Positions 18,428 through 28,260 are shown, counted from the stretch's first letter. The stretch is 64,000 nt of DNA from Oscillospiraceae bacterium (GCA_012520915.1 JAAYNJ010000022.1:124001-188000), one strand, 5' to 3'. The notes: a model not told the origin generated them from the sequence alone. Program-made: numbers and translations.

Positions 18428-19117
18428 ATGGGACAAAAAGTCAACCCGCACGGGCTTAGAGTAGGGATAATTAAAGATTGGGATTCAAGATGGTATTCCG
18501 ACAAAAAGAATTTTGGAGACCTGATCGTCGAAGATTATAATCTGAGAAAACGGATTAAAAAGGATTTATACGCGGCGGGTATCTCAAAGATTGAGATAGA
18601 ACGCGACTCATCGTCAAAAATCAAAATCACCATTCATTGCGCAAAGCCGGGCATGGTTATAGGCAGAAGCGGGGCGGAAATAGACAAGCTCCGCACATCG
18701 CTTGAATCTTTTACCGGAAAATCCGTAAATATCAATATCGAGGCAATAAAAAATGCCGACTTAAATGCACAGCTTGTTGCGGAGAATATTGCAGCGCAAC
18801 TTGAACGCAGGATGGCATTTCGCCGTGTTATGAAACAGGCCATACAAAGGGCGATGCGCTTGGGAGCCAAGGGCATAAAGACAATGGTATCCGGCAGGTT
18901 AAACGGCGCGGATATTGCGAGGAGTGAAACATACCATGAAGGTACAATCCCGCTGCAGACTTTAAGAGCAGATATTGAATATGGATTTGCAGAAGCAAAA
19001 ACGACTTACGGAATACTCGGGGTTAAGGTGTGGATTTATAAAGGTGAGGTGTTAAGCACTTCCAAGAATGCGCCTGACAGGAAGGAGCGAGCAAATGTTG
19101 CTACCAAAACGCGTTAA
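18428..19117 (+). CDS. rpsC: 30S ribosomal protein S3
   Basis: S3 lines the mRNA entry channel. [20 protein letters not shown] opens the protein, the KH domain shows [15 protein letters not shown], and the C-terminal domain has [13 protein letters not shown]; 229 aa. Its last 23 bases overlap the start of rplP. Confidence 0.97.
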   Translation: MGQKVNPHGLRVGIIKDWDSRWYSDKKNFGDLIVEDYNLRKRIKKDLYAAGISKIEIERDSSSKIKITIHCAKPGMVIGRSGAEIDKLRTSLESFTGKSVNINIEAIKNADLNAQLVAENIAAQLERRMAFRRVMKQAIQRAMRLGAKGIKTMVSGRLNGADIARSETYHEGTIPLQTLRADIEYGFAEAKTTYGILGVKVWIYKGEVLSTSKNAPDRKERANVATKTR

Positions 19118-19511
19118 ATATCGCCGCGTCCATAGAGGAAGAATGAAGGGAAAAGCCCTCAGGGGCAACACAATAACATACGGAAAATACGGACTAGTGG
19201 CGGAAGAACCCGGGTGGATAAAATCAAATCAGATAGAAGCTGCCCGAGTGGCAATGACAAGATATATAAGAAGAGGCGGAAATGTTTGGATAAAAATATT
19301 TCCCGATAAGCCTGTAACCCAAAAACCTGCTGAAACCAGAATGGGTTCGGGTAAAGGATCTCCGGAATATTGGGTTGCCGTTGTAAAGCCGGGAAGAGTC
19401 CTTTTTGAGATAGCAGGAGTCAGTGAAACTGTTGCTAAAGAAGCAATGCGGCTTGCAGGTCATAAACTACCGATAAAAACAAGTTTTATGAAAAAGGAAG
19501 AGGAGGCTTAG
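19095..19511 (+). CDS. rplP: 50S ribosomal protein L16
   Basis: L16 helps place aminoacyl-tRNA in the A site. [19 protein letters not shown] opens the 138-residue product and [19 protein letters not shown] is the family signature. ATG 19095 is chosen (AGGAAGGAG just upstream, and it matches family N-termini); the frame open from 19068 lies inside rpsC. Confidence 0.97.
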   Translation: MLLPKRVKYRRVHRGRMKGKALRGNTITYGKYGLVAEEPGWIKSNQIEAARVAMTRYIRRGGNVWIKIFPDKPVTQKPAETRMGSGKGSPEYWVAVVKPGRVLFEIAGVSETVAKEAMRLAGHKLPIKTSFMKKEEEA

Positions 19512-19517
19512 AAATAT

Positions 19518-19715
19518 ATGAAAGCATCTGAATTCCGCAAATTATCTGAGAAAGAATTGCAGGAAAAGCTTTTGGACTTAAAGGGAGAATTATTTAACTT
19601 GAGGTTTCAACATGCTGTAAATCAACTCGAGAACCCGGGGAGAATAAGTGATGTAAAACGCGATATCGCAAGGGTTAAAACAGTTATTCGCGAGAATGAA
19701 CTTGAACTTAGGTAA
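19518..19715 (+). CDS. rpmC: 50S ribosomal protein L29
   Basis: Small two-helix protein (65 aa) at the tunnel exit near L23. [20 protein letters not shown] and the C-terminal [11 protein letters not shown] helix match the family. It starts six bases after rplP and ends 22 bases before rpsQ. Confidence 0.95.
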   Translation: MKASEFRKLSEKELQEKLLDLKGELFNLRFQHAVNQLENPGRISDVKRDIARVKTVIRENELELR

Positions 19716-19737
19716 TGGTCAAGGTAGAGGAGTAGCA

Positions 19738-19998
19738 ATGGAAAAAACCAGAAATCTCAGGAAAACCAGAATCGGCACGGTTGTGAGCGATAAAATGGAT
19801 AAAACAATAACTGTTGCAATACAGAGCAGAAGGCAACATAAGCTTTATAAGAAGTTTGTAAAGCATACCGTAAAGTTCATGGCTCATGACGAAAACAACG
19901 AGTGCAAAATTGGAGACCGTGTCAAGATTATGGAGACACGTCCTCTTTCGAAGAATAAAAACTGGAGACTTGTTGAAATTATAGAAAAAGCAAAATAG
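19738..19998 (+). CDS. rpsQ: 30S ribosomal protein S17
   Basis: Primary 16S rRNA-binding protein, OB fold, 86 aa. [19 protein letters not shown] and [18 protein letters not shown] are typical. ATG 19738 follows GAGGAG (19727-19732); the ATG at 19696 inside rpmC would add an unsupported 14 residues. Confidence 0.96.
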   Translation: MEKTRNLRKTRIGTVVSDKMDKTITVAIQSRRQHKLYKKFVKHTVKFMAHDENNECKIGDRVKIMETRPLSKNKNWRLVEIIEKAK

Positions 19999-20022
19999 TG
20001 CTATTGGAGGGAGGAATACTCT

Positions 20023-20391
20023 ATGATACAGATGCAAAGTCGCCTCAAAGTAGCAGACAATACCGGAGCGCGCGAAATAATGTGCATAAGAGTTCTTGGC
20101 GGTTCTGGAAAAAGGTATGCAAGAATAGGTGATGTTATAGTTGCATCCGTGAAAAAAACTTCGCCGGGAGGATCGCTTAAAAAAGGTGATGTTGTTAAAG
20201 CGGTGATTGTAAGAACAAAAAGCGGAGCACGAAGAAAAGACGGTACTTATATTAAATTCGATGAAAACGCTGCCGTTGTTATTAAAGAAGATAAGGATCC
20301 AAGCGGAACGCGTATTTTCGGACCGGTTGCCAGAGAGCTAAGAGAAAAGGGATACCTTAAGATTCTCTCTCTTGCACCTGAAGTTCTTTAA
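20023..20391 (+). CDS. rplN: 50S ribosomal protein L14
   Basis: L14 contacts the small subunit and the RsfS silencing factor. [19 protein letters not shown] and [20 protein letters not shown] are near-invariant family blocks; 122 aa. First gene of what is the spc-type part of the cluster; no separate promoter is evident in the 24-base gap before it. Confidence 0.98.
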   Translation: MIQMQSRLKVADNTGAREIMCIRVLGGSGKRYARIGDVIVASVKKTSPGGSLKKGDVVKAVIVRTKSGARRKDGTYIKFDENAAVVIKEDKDPSGTRIFGPVARELREKGYLKILSLAPEVL

Positions 20392-20407
20392 ACGGAGGAT
20401 TTTGAAA

Positions 20408-20734
20408 TTGATAAATAAACTCCACGTTAAAACAGGTGACAACGTTCAGATTATAACTGGACGCGACAGGGGAAATAAGGGCAAAATCCTCGATGTTTCC
20501 ATAAAAGAAAAAAAGGTCATAGTGGAAGGGCAAAACATTGTCACCAAACATGTGAAGCCGAGAAGGCAAGGCGAGCTTGGAGGTTTGGTTAAGGCTGAAG
20601 CTCCGATGTATGCTTGTAAAGTCATGCCCATATGCCCTAAATGCAACAAACCGACCAGGGTGGGTTATAAAATTGACTCCGACGGTAAGAAAGTTCGTTG
20701 CTGTAAAAACAAAGACTGTGACGGGACATTTTAA
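20408..20734 (+). CDS. rplX: 50S ribosomal protein L24
   Basis: Assembly initiator with a KOW motif (GDNVQIITGRDRGNKGKIL). The C-terminal part carries four cysteines as CPKC and a later CCKNKDC group, so this is the zinc-binding form. TTG 20408 is the best start, nine bases from GGAGG (20394-20398); TTG 20402 is three bases away and ATG-less frames further upstream lie in rplN. Product 108 aa. Confidence 0.94.
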   Translation: MINKLHVKTGDNVQIITGRDRGNKGKILDVSIKEKKVIVEGQNIVTKHVKPRRQGELGGLVKAEAPMYACKVMPICPKCNKPTRVGYKIDSDGKKVRCCKNKDCDGTF

Positions 20735-20745
20735 GGGGGGAATAA

Positions 20746-21297
20746 ATGGCAAGATTAAAAGATAAGTACTATTCGGAAATTGTTCCCGCCCTTGTAAAAA
20801 GGTTTGGGTACACCAGTGTAATGCAAGCTCCGAAACTTGATAAAGTAGTTGTGAATGTCGGAGTCGGTGAAGCAAAAGAAAACCCGAAAGTCATTGATTC
20901 GGTATTAGCTGATTTGGCTAAAATTACCGGTCAAAAAGGAGTTGTAAGAAACGCAAAAAAGTCGGTTGCGAACTTCAAATTGAGAGAAGGAATGCCGGTA
21001 GGGGTCATGGTGACTCTCAGAGGAGACCGGATGTACGAATTCGTTGACAGGCTTTTCAATGTTGCGTTTCCGCGCGTAAGAGACTTTAGGGGAATTAATC
21101 CCGAAAGCTTTGACGGAAGAGGAAACTACTCTGTCGGATTACGTGAACAACTTATTTTTCCGGAAATTGAATATGACAAAATTGATGCAATAAGAGGAAT
21201 GGATATCTCTTTTGTTACTACTGCAAATACCGACGAGGAAGGCAGGGAGCTGCTTTCCGCCCTCGGTGCACCATTTAAAGAAATGGGAGGCAAATAA
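20746..21297 (+). CDS. rplE: 50S ribosomal protein L5
   Basis: L5 binds 5S rRNA and the central protuberance. [17 protein letters not shown] and LPRVRDF-like [19 protein letters not shown] are the family signatures; 183 aa. Its stop overlaps the rpsZ start by one base (TAATG), so the two are coupled. Confidence 0.97.
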   Translation: MARLKDKYYSEIVPALVKRFGYTSVMQAPKLDKVVVNVGVGEAKENPKVIDSVLADLAKITGQKGVVRNAKKSVANFKLREGMPVGVMVTLRGDRMYEFVDRLFNVAFPRVRDFRGINPESFDGRGNYSVGLREQLIFPEIEYDKIDAIRGMDISFVTTANTDEEGRELLSALGAPFKEMGGK

Positions 21298-21482
21298 TGG
21301 CTAAAAAATCGCTGATTAACAAGCAAAAGAGGACTCCCAAGTTCTCCACCAGAGCATATAACAGATGTAAAATCTGCGGAAGACCACGTGCATATATCAG
21401 GAAATATGGCGTGTGTCGAATATGTTTCAGGGAATTGGCTTACAAAGGGTATATTCCCGGAGTAAAGAAATCGAGTTGGTAG
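21297..21482 (+). CDS. rpsZ: 30S ribosomal protein S14, zinc-binding type
   Basis: Short S14 (61 aa) with CKIC and CRIC zinc pairs, the C+ form found in most Firmicutes (rpsN1/rpsZ class), as opposed to the longer zinc-free form used in zinc limitation. [11 protein letters not shown] opens the protein. Coupled to rplE by a one-base overlap. Confidence 0.97.
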   Translation: MAKKSLINKQKRTPKFSTRAYNRCKICGRPRAYIRKYGVCRICFRELAYKGYIPGVKKSSW

Positions 21483-21498
21483 AAGGAGAGAATAGATT

Positions 21499-21897
21499 AT
21501 GAATATAACAGATCCGATAGCCGATCTATTGACTCGTATAAGAAATGCGAGTAGAGCGAGACATGCAACTGTTGAGATTCCTGCTTCCAACATGAAAAAA
21601 TCGATTTCGAAAATTCTTGTCGATGAAGGATATATCAAAAGCATGCAGGTAATTGAAGACGATAAGCAGGGGATGATAAAGCTCACGCTGAAGTATTCGG
21701 AAGACCGCACTCCCGCATTGAAAGGTCTCAGGAGAGTCAGCAAACCCGGTTTGAGAATTTACACCAGCTGTGAAAAAATGCCTAAGGTGTTGAGGGGATT
21801 AGGGATAGCTATAGTATCGACTCCTAAAGGTGTAATGACCGACAAGCAGGCAAGAAAAGAAAATGTCGGTGGCGAAGTGCTGGCATTTGTCTGGTAG
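21499..21897 (+). CDS. rpsH: 30S ribosomal protein S8
   Basis: S8 binds the central 16S domain and, in enteric bacteria, represses the spc operon. [19 protein letters not shown] opens the 132-residue protein and the C-terminal [19 protein letters not shown] block is typical. AAGGAGAG precedes ATG 21499. Confidence 0.97.
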   Translation: MNITDPIADLLTRIRNASRARHATVEIPASNMKKSISKILVDEGYIKSMQVIEDDKQGMIKLTLKYSEDRTPALKGLRRVSKPGLRIYTSCEKMPKVLRGLGIAIVSTPKGVMTDKQARKENVGGEVLAFVW

Positions 21898-21923
21898 AAA
21901 ACAATTTTGAGAGGGATAACGCA

Positions 21924-22466
21924 ATGTCGAGAATTGGTAGAAAACCGATAGTTATTCCCGAAGGCGTAGATGCTAAGATAGAGGGAAACAGCATTGTTGT
22001 GAAAGGACCGAAAGGTGAACTTAGCGGCAACTTCGACCCTTTGATTGAAGTGGAGCTTGAGGGAAATGAAATACTGGTAAAACGCTCATCTGATGAGAAG
22101 AAACTGCGTGAACTTCACGGTTTGACGCGAACACTCCTTGCAAACATGGTTTTAGGCGTGACAGAGGGCTTTAAGAAGGAACTTGAAATTCAGGGAGTAG
22201 GCTATAGAGCTCAAAAGCAGGGAAATGATTTGGTTATGAACCTGGGCTACTCACATCAGGTCATATTCAGCGAAACCGATGAAATAAAAATCGAAGTGCC
22301 TTCCCCGACTAAGATAATTATAACGGGAATTGACAAACAAAAAGTAGGACAGTTTGCTGCTGAAGTAAGAGGTAAGCGTCCGCCCGAACCCTATAAGGGA
22401 AAAGGGATCAGGTATGTTGGTGAATATGTAATTCGCAAGGAAGGTAAGGCCGGTAAGACCGGATAA
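21924..22466 (+). CDS. rplF: 50S ribosomal protein L6
   Basis: Two-domain protein at the base of the L12 stalk, 180 aa. SRIGRKPIVIPEGV opens it and KGKGIRYVGEYVIRKEGKAG closes it, the latter being the family signature (PEPYKGKGIRY). Ordinary length and context. Confidence 0.97.
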   Translation: MSRIGRKPIVIPEGVDAKIEGNSIVVKGPKGELSGNFDPLIEVELEGNEILVKRSSDEKKLRELHGLTRTLLANMVLGVTEGFKKELEIQGVGYRAQKQGNDLVMNLGYSHQVIFSETDEIKIEVPSPTKIIITGIDKQKVGQFAAEVRGKRPPEPYKGKGIRYVGEYVIRKEGKAGKTG

Positions 22467-22477
22467 GGTAAAGGTTT

Positions 22478-22837
22478 ATGATTATCAAGAAAGATAAAAA
22501 CAAACAGCGCCAGAGACGCCAAGCAAGGGTAAGAGGAAAAATCAGAGGTACCGGGGCCCGTCCCAGATTGAGTGTGTTTCGTTCAAAAAAACATATTTAT
22601 GCTCAGTTGATAGATGATGATAAGGGTATTACACTATGTTCCTCATCGAGCATGGAGAAAGGTTTTGAAGGCGCTACCGCTGATATGAAAGCAGCTGAGA
22701 AGGTAGGAAAACAGTTGGCTGAAAAGGCAGTTGCCCTTGGAATCACCAAAGTGGTGTTTGACAGGAGCGGCTACATATACCACGGTCGGGTCAAATCAGT
22801 GGCAGACGGTGCAAGGTCCGCCGGACTTGAGTTTTAA
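22478..22837 (+). CDS. rplR: 50S ribosomal protein L18
   Basis: 5S rRNA-binding protein of 119 aa. The basic N-terminus ([19 protein letters not shown]) and the block [21 protein letters not shown] are typical. It starts 11 bases after rplF; the rpsE ribosome binding site begins immediately after its stop. Confidence 0.97.
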   Translation: MIIKKDKNKQRQRRQARVRGKIRGTGARPRLSVFRSKKHIYAQLIDDDKGITLCSSSSMEKGFEGATADMKAAEKVGKQLAEKAVALGITKVVFDRSGYIYHGRVKSVADGARSAGLEF

Positions 22838-22853
22838 AAGGAGGACACTGGAT

Positions 22854-23354
22854 TTGGAGAGAATAGATGCATCCACGCTTGATCTGCAGGAAAGAGTTGT
22901 AAGCATTAACCGTGTAGCGAAAACGGTTCGCGGAGGAAGAAATTTTAAGTTTGCAGCTCTGGTCGTTGTAGGTGACGGTAATGGATATGTGGGATTTGGG
23001 CTTGGAAAAGCGGGAGAAGTCCCTGAAGCGATTAGAAAAGGCATCGATGATGCAAAGAAAAATGTAGTAAAGATAGCGATGAAGGGGACGACGATTCCTC
23101 ATGAAGTTATTGGCAAATTTGGAGCGGGAAGGGTGCTGATGATGCCCGCGGCTCCAGGTACGGGTGTTATTGCTGGAGGTCCGGTTCGCGCAGTTGTTGA
23201 GGTAGCCGGAATAAAAGATATTAGAACAAAATCTCTCAGATCCAACAACCCGATAAATGTTGTAACGGCAACAATGCAAGGCCTGAAATCTTTAAGAGGA
23301 GCGGAAGAGGTTGCCAAAATTCGAGGAAAATCCGTTAAAGAGATTTTTGACTAA
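22854..23354 (+). CDS. rpsE: 30S ribosomal protein S5
   Basis: S5 is at the mRNA entry site and affects decoding accuracy. [19 protein letters not shown] and the [19 protein letters not shown] block are typical. The frame is open far upstream inside rplR, but TTG 22854 has AAAGGAGG (22838-22844) at a good distance and gives 166 aa, the common length; no ATG start fits. Confidence 0.95.
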   Translation: MERIDASTLDLQERVVSINRVAKTVRGGRNFKFAALVVVGDGNGYVGFGLGKAGEVPEAIRKGIDDAKKNVVKIAMKGTTIPHEVIGKFGAGRVLMMPAAPGTGVIAGGPVRAVVEVAGIKDIRTKSLRSNNPINVVTATMQGLKSLRGAEEVAKIRGKSVKEIFD

Positions 23355-23369
23355 GGAGGCAGCAGAAGC

Positions 23370-23894
23370 ATGACTGAAAATAATTTAGAAGTTGTTGATC
23401 AGAAAAAACCTCTTGAAGAAGAGACGGAGAAAAAAACCGTGAAAAAATCTGCAACCGATTTGGAAAAAGAAACTGCCGCAGAGCCCAAAAAGACTGTAAA
23501 AAAAGCCGCAGCAAAGCCTAAAGCTAAAGCGGAAGACAAAACAAAAGCTGAAGTCAAAGAAAAATCCGATAAGCCGGCGGCAAAAAAAGCAGTTAAAAAA
23601 CCTGAAGAGAAAACAACTGTTGAAAAGAAACCCGAAACGAAAAAAGCGGCTAAATCTCCCGAAGAAACCAAGGAGAAACCTAAGGCGAAAAAAGAAGCCG
23701 CAGTTGCTAAAGACGTTTCAGAGACAATCAGGATAAAGTTGGTAAAGGGTTTTTCAGGCAGAACTCAAAAACAAAAATCAACAATATTGTCCTTAGGGTT
23801 ACGCAGAATAGGTGATATTACCGTTCAGCCGAACAATGAAGCGACAAAAGGAAAAATTGCAAAAATAAATCATGTCATTGAAATCATTGATTAA
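23370..23894 (+). CDS. rpmD: 50S ribosomal protein L30 with long Lys/Ala/Glu-rich N-terminal extension
   Basis: Residues about 117-174 are an ordinary L30 (IRIKLVKGFSGRTQKQKSTI, then LGLRRIGDITVQPNN and KINHVIEI). Residues 1-116 are a low-complexity tail almost entirely Lys, Ala, Glu, Pro and Thr, with KKAAAKP- and KKPEEK-like units. L30 is normally about 60 aa alone. The extension is in frame and uninterrupted, and a strong AAGGAGG (23355-23361) stands eight bases before ATG 23370, while no ribosome binding site is evident near residue 110, so the long form is the likely product. The extension is probably disordered and basic-acidic mixed; its role (extra rRNA contact, assembly, or none) is unknown. 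Confidence 0.9.
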   Translation: MTENNLEVVDQKKPLEEETEKKTVKKSATDLEKETAAEPKKTVKKAAAKPKAKAEDKTKAEVKEKSDKPAAKKAVKKPEEKTTVEKKPETKKAAKSPEETKEKPKAKKEAAVAKDVSETIRIKLVKGFSGRTQKQKSTILSLGLRRIGDITVQPNNEATKGKIAKINHVIEIID

Positions 23895-23918
23895 GATGAT
23901 GTTTTACGGGGGGATATA

Positions 23919-24356
23919 ATGAAACTCCATCAACTGAAACCAGCTGAAGGTTCGACAAGACCGTCAAAAAGAAAAGGCCGCGGTGCGGGTTCCGGAATGG
24001 GCAAGACAGCCGGGAAAGGCCACAAAGGTCAACTTGCCAGATCGGGAGGAAAAGGCCCGTATTTTGAAGGCGGTCAGCTTCCGCTGACGAGAAGATTGCC
24101 GAAACGCGGGTTTAATAACATTTTTGCCAAAAAGATATCTACGATAAATTTGAGCGACCTAAATGTTTTTGCTGACGGGTCTGTAGTAGATGTTCAAGCT
24201 GTTGTTAATTCCGGACTGGTAAAAAAGCCGGGCGACGGAATTAAGGTGTTGGGTAACGGAGAAATAACAAAAAAACTGACCGTTCGTCTTTCGGCATACT
24301 CTGCATCGGCAAAAGAAAAGATTGAATCTGCCGGAGGAAAGGCTGAGGTTGTATAA
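23919..24356 (+). CDS. rplO: 50S ribosomal protein L15
   Basis: Late-assembly 23S rRNA-binding protein of 145 aa with the Gly/Arg/Lys-rich N-terminal half ([20 protein letters not shown]) and [19 protein letters not shown]. The C-terminal half is the globular domain. GGGGGGA precedes ATG 23919. secY starts two bases after its stop. Confidence 0.97.
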   Translation: MKLHQLKPAEGSTRPSKRKGRGAGSGMGKTAGKGHKGQLARSGGKGPYFEGGQLPLTRRLPKRGFNNIFAKKISTINLSDLNVFADGSVVDVQAVVNSGLVKKPGDGIKVLGNGEITKKLTVRLSAYSASAKEKIESAGGKAEVV

Positions 24357-24358
24357 AA

Positions 24359-25672
24359 ATGTTCCAAACATTTAAAAATGCATGGAAAATTGAAGAACTG
24401 AGGAGAAGAATAATTTTCACTCTGATGGTGCTCCTGATATTCCGATTGGGTGCAGCCATAGTTGTTCCGTTTATCGATGTTAAAACACTGGCTGCGGGTC
24501 TAAAAGCGAATTCGGGATCTATATTCGGGTTTTTCGATTTGATGACGGGCGGGTCTTTTTCCGAAGCAACATTATTTGCTCTATCGATTCAACCTTACAT
24601 AAACGCATCGATAATTATCAATCTGCTCCAGGTAGCGATTCCCGCACTGGAACGACTTTCAAAAGAAGGCGAGAGCGGTAAGAATAAAATTAATCTCATC
24701 ACGAGATACTCCACCATAGGAATATCACTGATGTTGTCTATTGTCTATTATTTTTTGGCAAAGAGAAGCGGGGCATTGGTTTACACGGAAGGTTTCAGCG
24801 GAACCTTTTCTGCGGTTGTCATTATCCTCTGTTTTACCGCCGGTTCGATGTTGCTGATGTGGCTCGGAGAACAGATAGATGATAAGGGTATTGGCAACGG
24901 TATCTCCCTATTGATATTCACCGGAATAATCAGCAGTATGGTAAGAGTATTTCCGCAGATAATATACTACTTCCAAGTTGCTTCCGGCAAAGTCCCGGGA
25001 GTGCAGGCGCAACCATTCCTGTATGTTGCGGTACCTGTAATTGTGGCGATGTTCTTCGGTATGCTGGTGTTGATAGTAGTAGTTACAAATGCGGAAAGAA
25101 AGATACCGATCCAATACGCAAAGAGAGTGGTCGGAAGAAAAATGTATGGCGGGCAGAGCACGCACTTACCGATAAAGGTCAACATGACCGGAGTTTTGCC
25201 TGTAATATTCGCTTCTTCCATTTTATCCGTACCGGGTACTATTAAAGACTTTTTCTCTATTAACTCAGGATTTTGGTCATCGGTACTTGGTTTTTTCAGC
25301 ATAAATAATTGGGGTTATGCCGTGTTTTATGCTCTGTTGATAATCGCTTTTAACTATTTTTATGTATCTGTGCAATATCAACCAATGCAGATGGCCAATG
25401 ACCTTAGAAAAAATTCCGGAACGATTCCCGGAATCAGACCGGGAAAACCCACAGCAGATTTTATTCAAAGAGTCCTATCAAAAATTACTTTAATAGGCGG
25501 AATATTTCTTGTTTTAGTCGCAACCGTACCGATTTTAATCGAGAAGACAACAGCAGTAGCAATTTCGCTCGGAGGTACGTCGATACTCATTGTCGTAGGA
25601 GTTGCATTGGAAATTTCCACTACACTCGAGAGCTACATGCTTATGAGACATCATAAGGGATTCCTGGAATAA
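24359..25672 (+). CDS. secY: Protein translocase subunit SecY
   Basis: Channel-forming subunit of the Sec translocon in the inner membrane. The 437-residue chain has about ten hydrophobic segments; LRRRIIFTLMVLLIFRLGA opens it, and the NAERKIPIQYAKRVVGRKMYG cytosolic loop, the plug-region DLMTGGSF and the QYQPMQMANDLRKNSGTIPG loop are typical. Located after rplO as in most bacteria. A 103-base gap follows before adk. Confidence 0.98.
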   Translation: MFQTFKNAWKIEELRRRIIFTLMVLLIFRLGAAIVVPFIDVKTLAAGLKANSGSIFGFFDLMTGGSFSEATLFALSIQPYINASIIINLLQVAIPALERLSKEGESGKNKINLITRYSTIGISLMLSIVYYFLAKRSGALVYTEGFSGTFSAVVIILCFTAGSMLLMWLGEQIDDKGIGNGISLLIFTGIISSMVRVFPQIIYYFQVASGKVPGVQAQPFLYVAVPVIVAMFFGMLVLIVVVTNAERKIPIQYAKRVVGRKMYGGQSTHLPIKVNMTGVLPVIFASSILSVPGTIKDFFSINSGFWSSVLGFFSINNWGYAVFYALLIIAFNYFYVSVQYQPMQMANDLRKNSGTIPGIRPGKPTADFIQRVLSKITLIGGIFLVLVATVPILIEKTTAVAISLGGTSILIVVGVALEISTTLESYMLMRHHKGFLE

Positions 25673-25775
25673 TACGACATACCAAATGTAATCGGGCTGA
25701 AACGGATGTTGCTGTAGTATAAGCTGATTGAATTAATTAGTTTAATTGTAAATGCAGAAATGGGAGGAATCTAAG

Positions 25776-26426
25776 ATGGGAAAAGGAAGAAGTAAAATAG
25801 TGATGCTTGGAGCTCCGGGTTCAGGTAAGGGAACCAGAGCCAAAATAATTTCTGAAAGACTGTCAATTCCTGTTATCAGCACCGGAGAAATATTGAGAGA
25901 AGAAATACACAAAGGCACTGACCTCGGAAAACAAGTTAAGAGCGATTTGGATTCAGGCAAATTGGTATCGGACGAAACCATTAACGGAATTCTTAAAAAA
26001 CGCCTTTCAATGCCGGATTGCGAAAATGGATTCATTCTGGACGGAGTACCGAGAACTTTAACTCAGGCGAAGTATCTGGAATCGATGGGGATAGATATCG
26101 ACTATGCCGTAAGCGTGGAGATTGAAGATGAAAAGATTGTCGACAGACTTGCCGGAAGAAGAGTCTGCCCAAATTGCGGAAGAGGTTACCATACAGATAT
26201 GTTTGCCGATTCTTCGGATGAACTCTGTGAAGACTGCGGATGCAAGCTAGCGAAGAGAAAAGACGATGAGGAAGAAACGGTTAGGGAAAGACTTAGAGTT
26301 TACTATGAACTAACCGAACCTCTGAAAGACTATTACGAGCAATCTAACAAACTGATAAAAGTAAGCGGGGACGATAAGCTTTCGGAGATAGCAAAAAACG
26401 TACTAAGAGCCATGGGACTTGACTGA
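25776..26426 (+). CDS. adk: Adenylate kinase
   Basis: Interconverts ATP + AMP and 2 ADP. P-loop GAPGSGKGT at the N-terminus; the AMP-binding STGEILRE (usually STGD) and GFILDGVPRT (usually GFP) show small substitutions; the LID domain carries CPNCGRGYH and CEDCGC, a zinc-binding lid. ATG 25776 has GGGAGG (25762-25767) at eight bases; ATG 25752 is too early. Product 216 aa. The stop overlaps the map start (TGATG). Confidence 0.95.
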   Translation: MGKGRSKIVMLGAPGSGKGTRAKIISERLSIPVISTGEILREEIHKGTDLGKQVKSDLDSGKLVSDETINGILKKRLSMPDCENGFILDGVPRTLTQAKYLESMGIDIDYAVSVEIEDEKIVDRLAGRRVCPNCGRGYHTDMFADSSDELCEDCGCKLAKRKDDEEETVRERLRVYYELTEPLKDYYEQSNKLIKVSGDDKLSEIAKNVLRAMGLD

Positions 26427-27184
26427 TGATCACGGTAAAATCTCAGTCAGAGCTGGAGGTTATGGCCCTCTCCGGAGATGTTGCAGCAAGCGCGCTGGGA
26501 GTTGCTAAGGAAATCATTAAAGAAGGTGTGACAACCGATTACATTGACAAAAAGATTAAAGAACATATAATTCAACGCGGCGGAAAACCCTCTTTTCTCG
26601 GATACAGAGGATTTCCTAAATCATCATGCATATCCGTAAATGACGAGGTCATTCATGGAATACCGGGTGACAGGGTAATTGTCGAAGGCGATATAGTAAG
26701 CGTAGATGTCGGTGTGCTCTATAAAGGATTTCATAGCGACAATGCCGCAACTTTTGCAGTCGGTCAGGTATCAAGAGAAAAAAAGAAACTGCTTGAAGTT
26801 ACAGCCTTGGCACTACAAGAAGGTATCTCTATGGCAGTCGAGGGAATGAGAATCGGCGATATAGGAAATGCTATACAGACTTTTGTAGAAAGCAACGGAT
26901 GTTCGGTAGTAAGAGAGTTTGTTGGTCACGGAATAGGATATGAGTTACATGAAGACCCGGAAGTTCCTAATTATGGAAGACCCGGAAGAGGTCAAAGGTT
27001 ATCAAAGGGAATGACAATTGCCATTGAACCGATGATTAATTTAGGGGCAAGACATGTTGATGTAATCGAAAACGACTGGACAGTTGTTACAAGAGATGGA
27101 AGCCCGTCAGCGCATTTTGAGATGACGGTTGCCATAACCGAATCCAAGGCGGTCATACTGACCGATTGGGGGAAGTACATCTGA
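26426..27184 (+). CDS. map: Methionine aminopeptidase, type I
   Basis: Removes the N-terminal methionine from new proteins. Metal ligands are seen in VDVGVLYKGFHSDNAATF (two Asp), GHGIGYELHEDPEVPNYG (His) and IEPMIN and HFEMTVAITE (Glu). Length 252 aa. It overlaps the stop of adk by one base and the next gene start by one base, a translationally coupled adk-map-KOW run as in other Clostridia. Confidence 0.96.
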   Translation: MITVKSQSELEVMALSGDVAASALGVAKEIIKEGVTTDYIDKKIKEHIIQRGGKPSFLGYRGFPKSSCISVNDEVIHGIPGDRVIVEGDIVSVDVGVLYKGFHSDNAATFAVGQVSREKKKLLEVTALALQEGISMAVEGMRIGDIGNAIQTFVESNGCSVVREFVGHGIGYELHEDPEVPNYGRPGRGQRLSKGMTIAIEPMINLGARHVDVIENDWTVVTRDGSPSAHFEMTVAITESKAVILTDWGKYI

Positions 27185-27459
27185 TGGAATTTGTTATAGG
27201 CAGAGCGGTAATATCAAAAAAAGGAAGAGATAAGGGCAGGGTTTTTCTTGTAGTCGGTTATTTAGATGATTATGTATTGATAGCTGATGGGAAACTCAGA
27301 AAAGTTGAAAAGCCCAAAAAGAAGAATAAAAAGCACCTACAATTGACAAAAACAATTTTTGACATTGAAGTGATTAACGATAACAGATTGACATACATGT
27401 CAATTAAAAAAGAGTTTAAAGATAAAACCGCAGAACAAACAGAGAAAAACACGGAGTAA
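27184..27459 (+). CDS. KOW-domain RNA-binding protein (L14e-like)
   Basis: 91-residue basic protein starting MEFVIGRAVISKKGRDKGR, a KOW-type RNA-binding fold like archaeal/eukaryotic L14e. Such a gene between map and infA is common in Clostridia and related Firmicutes; its exact role in ribosome function is not established. ATG 27184 overlaps the map stop (TGATG) and has GGGGGAAG a few bases upstream. The tail is Lys/Glu/Thr-rich. Confidence 0.85.
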   Translation: MEFVIGRAVISKKGRDKGRVFLVVGYLDDYVLIADGKLRKVEKPKKKNKKHLQLTKTIFDIEVINDNRLTYMSIKKEFKDKTAEQTEKNTE

Positions 27460-27478
27460 ATAAAGAGGAGGATACTGT

Positions 27479-27697
27479 TTGGCCAGAGAAGATGTAATTG
27501 AGGTCGAAGGAGTTGTAAGGGAAGTATTACCGAATGCCACATTTCTCGTAGAACTCCAAAACGGACACAAAATACATGCTCATATCTCAGGAAAGTTGAG
27601 GATGAATTTCATTAGGATACTGGCTGGAGATAGGGTTACTTTAGAAATGTCGCCATATGACCTGACTAAGGGAAGAATAACTTGGCGGTTTAAATAA
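27479..27697 (+). CDS. infA: Translation initiation factor IF-1
   Basis: 72-residue OB-fold factor that blocks the A site during initiation. [19 protein letters not shown] and [20 protein letters not shown] are near-invariant. The start is TTG 27479, with GAGGAGGA (27465-27472) upstream. rpmJ follows after 40 bases. Confidence 0.97.
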   Translation: MAREDVIEVEGVVREVLPNATFLVELQNGHKIHAHISGKLRMNFIRILAGDRVTLEMSPYDLTKGRITWRFK

Positions 27698-27737
27698 ATC
27701 ACGGAGTATCCGTTTTAGATTCAAGGAGGAAGAAACT

Positions 27738-27851
27738 ATGAAGGTAAGGCCTTCGGTGAAACCAATATGCGAAAAATGCAAAGTAATAAAGCGTCATGGA
27801 AGAGTGATGGTAATATGTCAAAACCCAAAACACAAACAGCGTCAGGGGTAG
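27738..27851 (+). CDS. rpmJ: 50S ribosomal protein L36
   Basis: Very short gene (37 aa). It begins [20 protein letters not shown] and ends KHKQRQG. Zinc ligands C11, C14, C27 and H32 give the C+ form. AAGGAGG (27722-27728) precedes ATG 27738. Its position between infA and rpsM is canonical. Confidence 0.97.
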   Translation: MKVRPSVKPICEKCKVIKRHGRVMVICQNPKHKQRQG

Positions 27852-27877
27852 GCGCAAGTAAATTGGAGGTATAATTT

Positions 27878-28246
27878 ATGGCGAGAATTGCCGGCGTTGA
27901 TTTGCCAAGAGAAAAAAGAATAGAGGCGGGGCTGACATATATATTCGGTATAGGAAACAGCCTTGCAAAAAAAATACTTGCTGAAACGGGAGTTAACCCC
28001 GATACAAGAGTCAGAGATTTAGACGGTGATGATGTTGCTAAGTTACGCGACTACATAGATCATAATGTAAAAGTTGAAGGTGATCTTCGTAGGGATGTGG
28101 CTTTAGATATTAAGAGGTTAGTTGAAATTGGGTGCTATCGCGGAGTAAGGCACAGAAAAGGTCTTCCCGTACGCGGACAAAGAAGCAAGACTAATGCAAG
28201 GACGAGAAAAGGCCCCAGAAAGACTATGGCTAATAAGAGGAAATAA
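27878..28246 (+). CDS. rpsM: 30S ribosomal protein S13
   Basis: Head protein contacting P-site tRNA and the large subunit. [20 protein letters not shown] opens the 122-residue chain; the basic tail has [19 protein letters not shown]. First gene of the alpha-type part; a GGAGGT site precedes ATG 27878. Confidence 0.97.
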   Translation: MARIAGVDLPREKRIEAGLTYIFGIGNSLAKKILAETGVNPDTRVRDLDGDDVAKLRDYIDHNVKVEGDLRRDVALDIKRLVEIGCYRGVRHRKGLPVRGQRSKTNARTRKGPRKTMANKRK

Positions 28247-28260
28247 GGAGGAAGAATAAT

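Noticed and set aside
23399-23671. 90-codon minus-strand frame opposite the L30 extension
   Set aside because: The Phe/Ser/Val-rich product is only the mirror of the Lys/Ala/Glu repeats on the coding strand.
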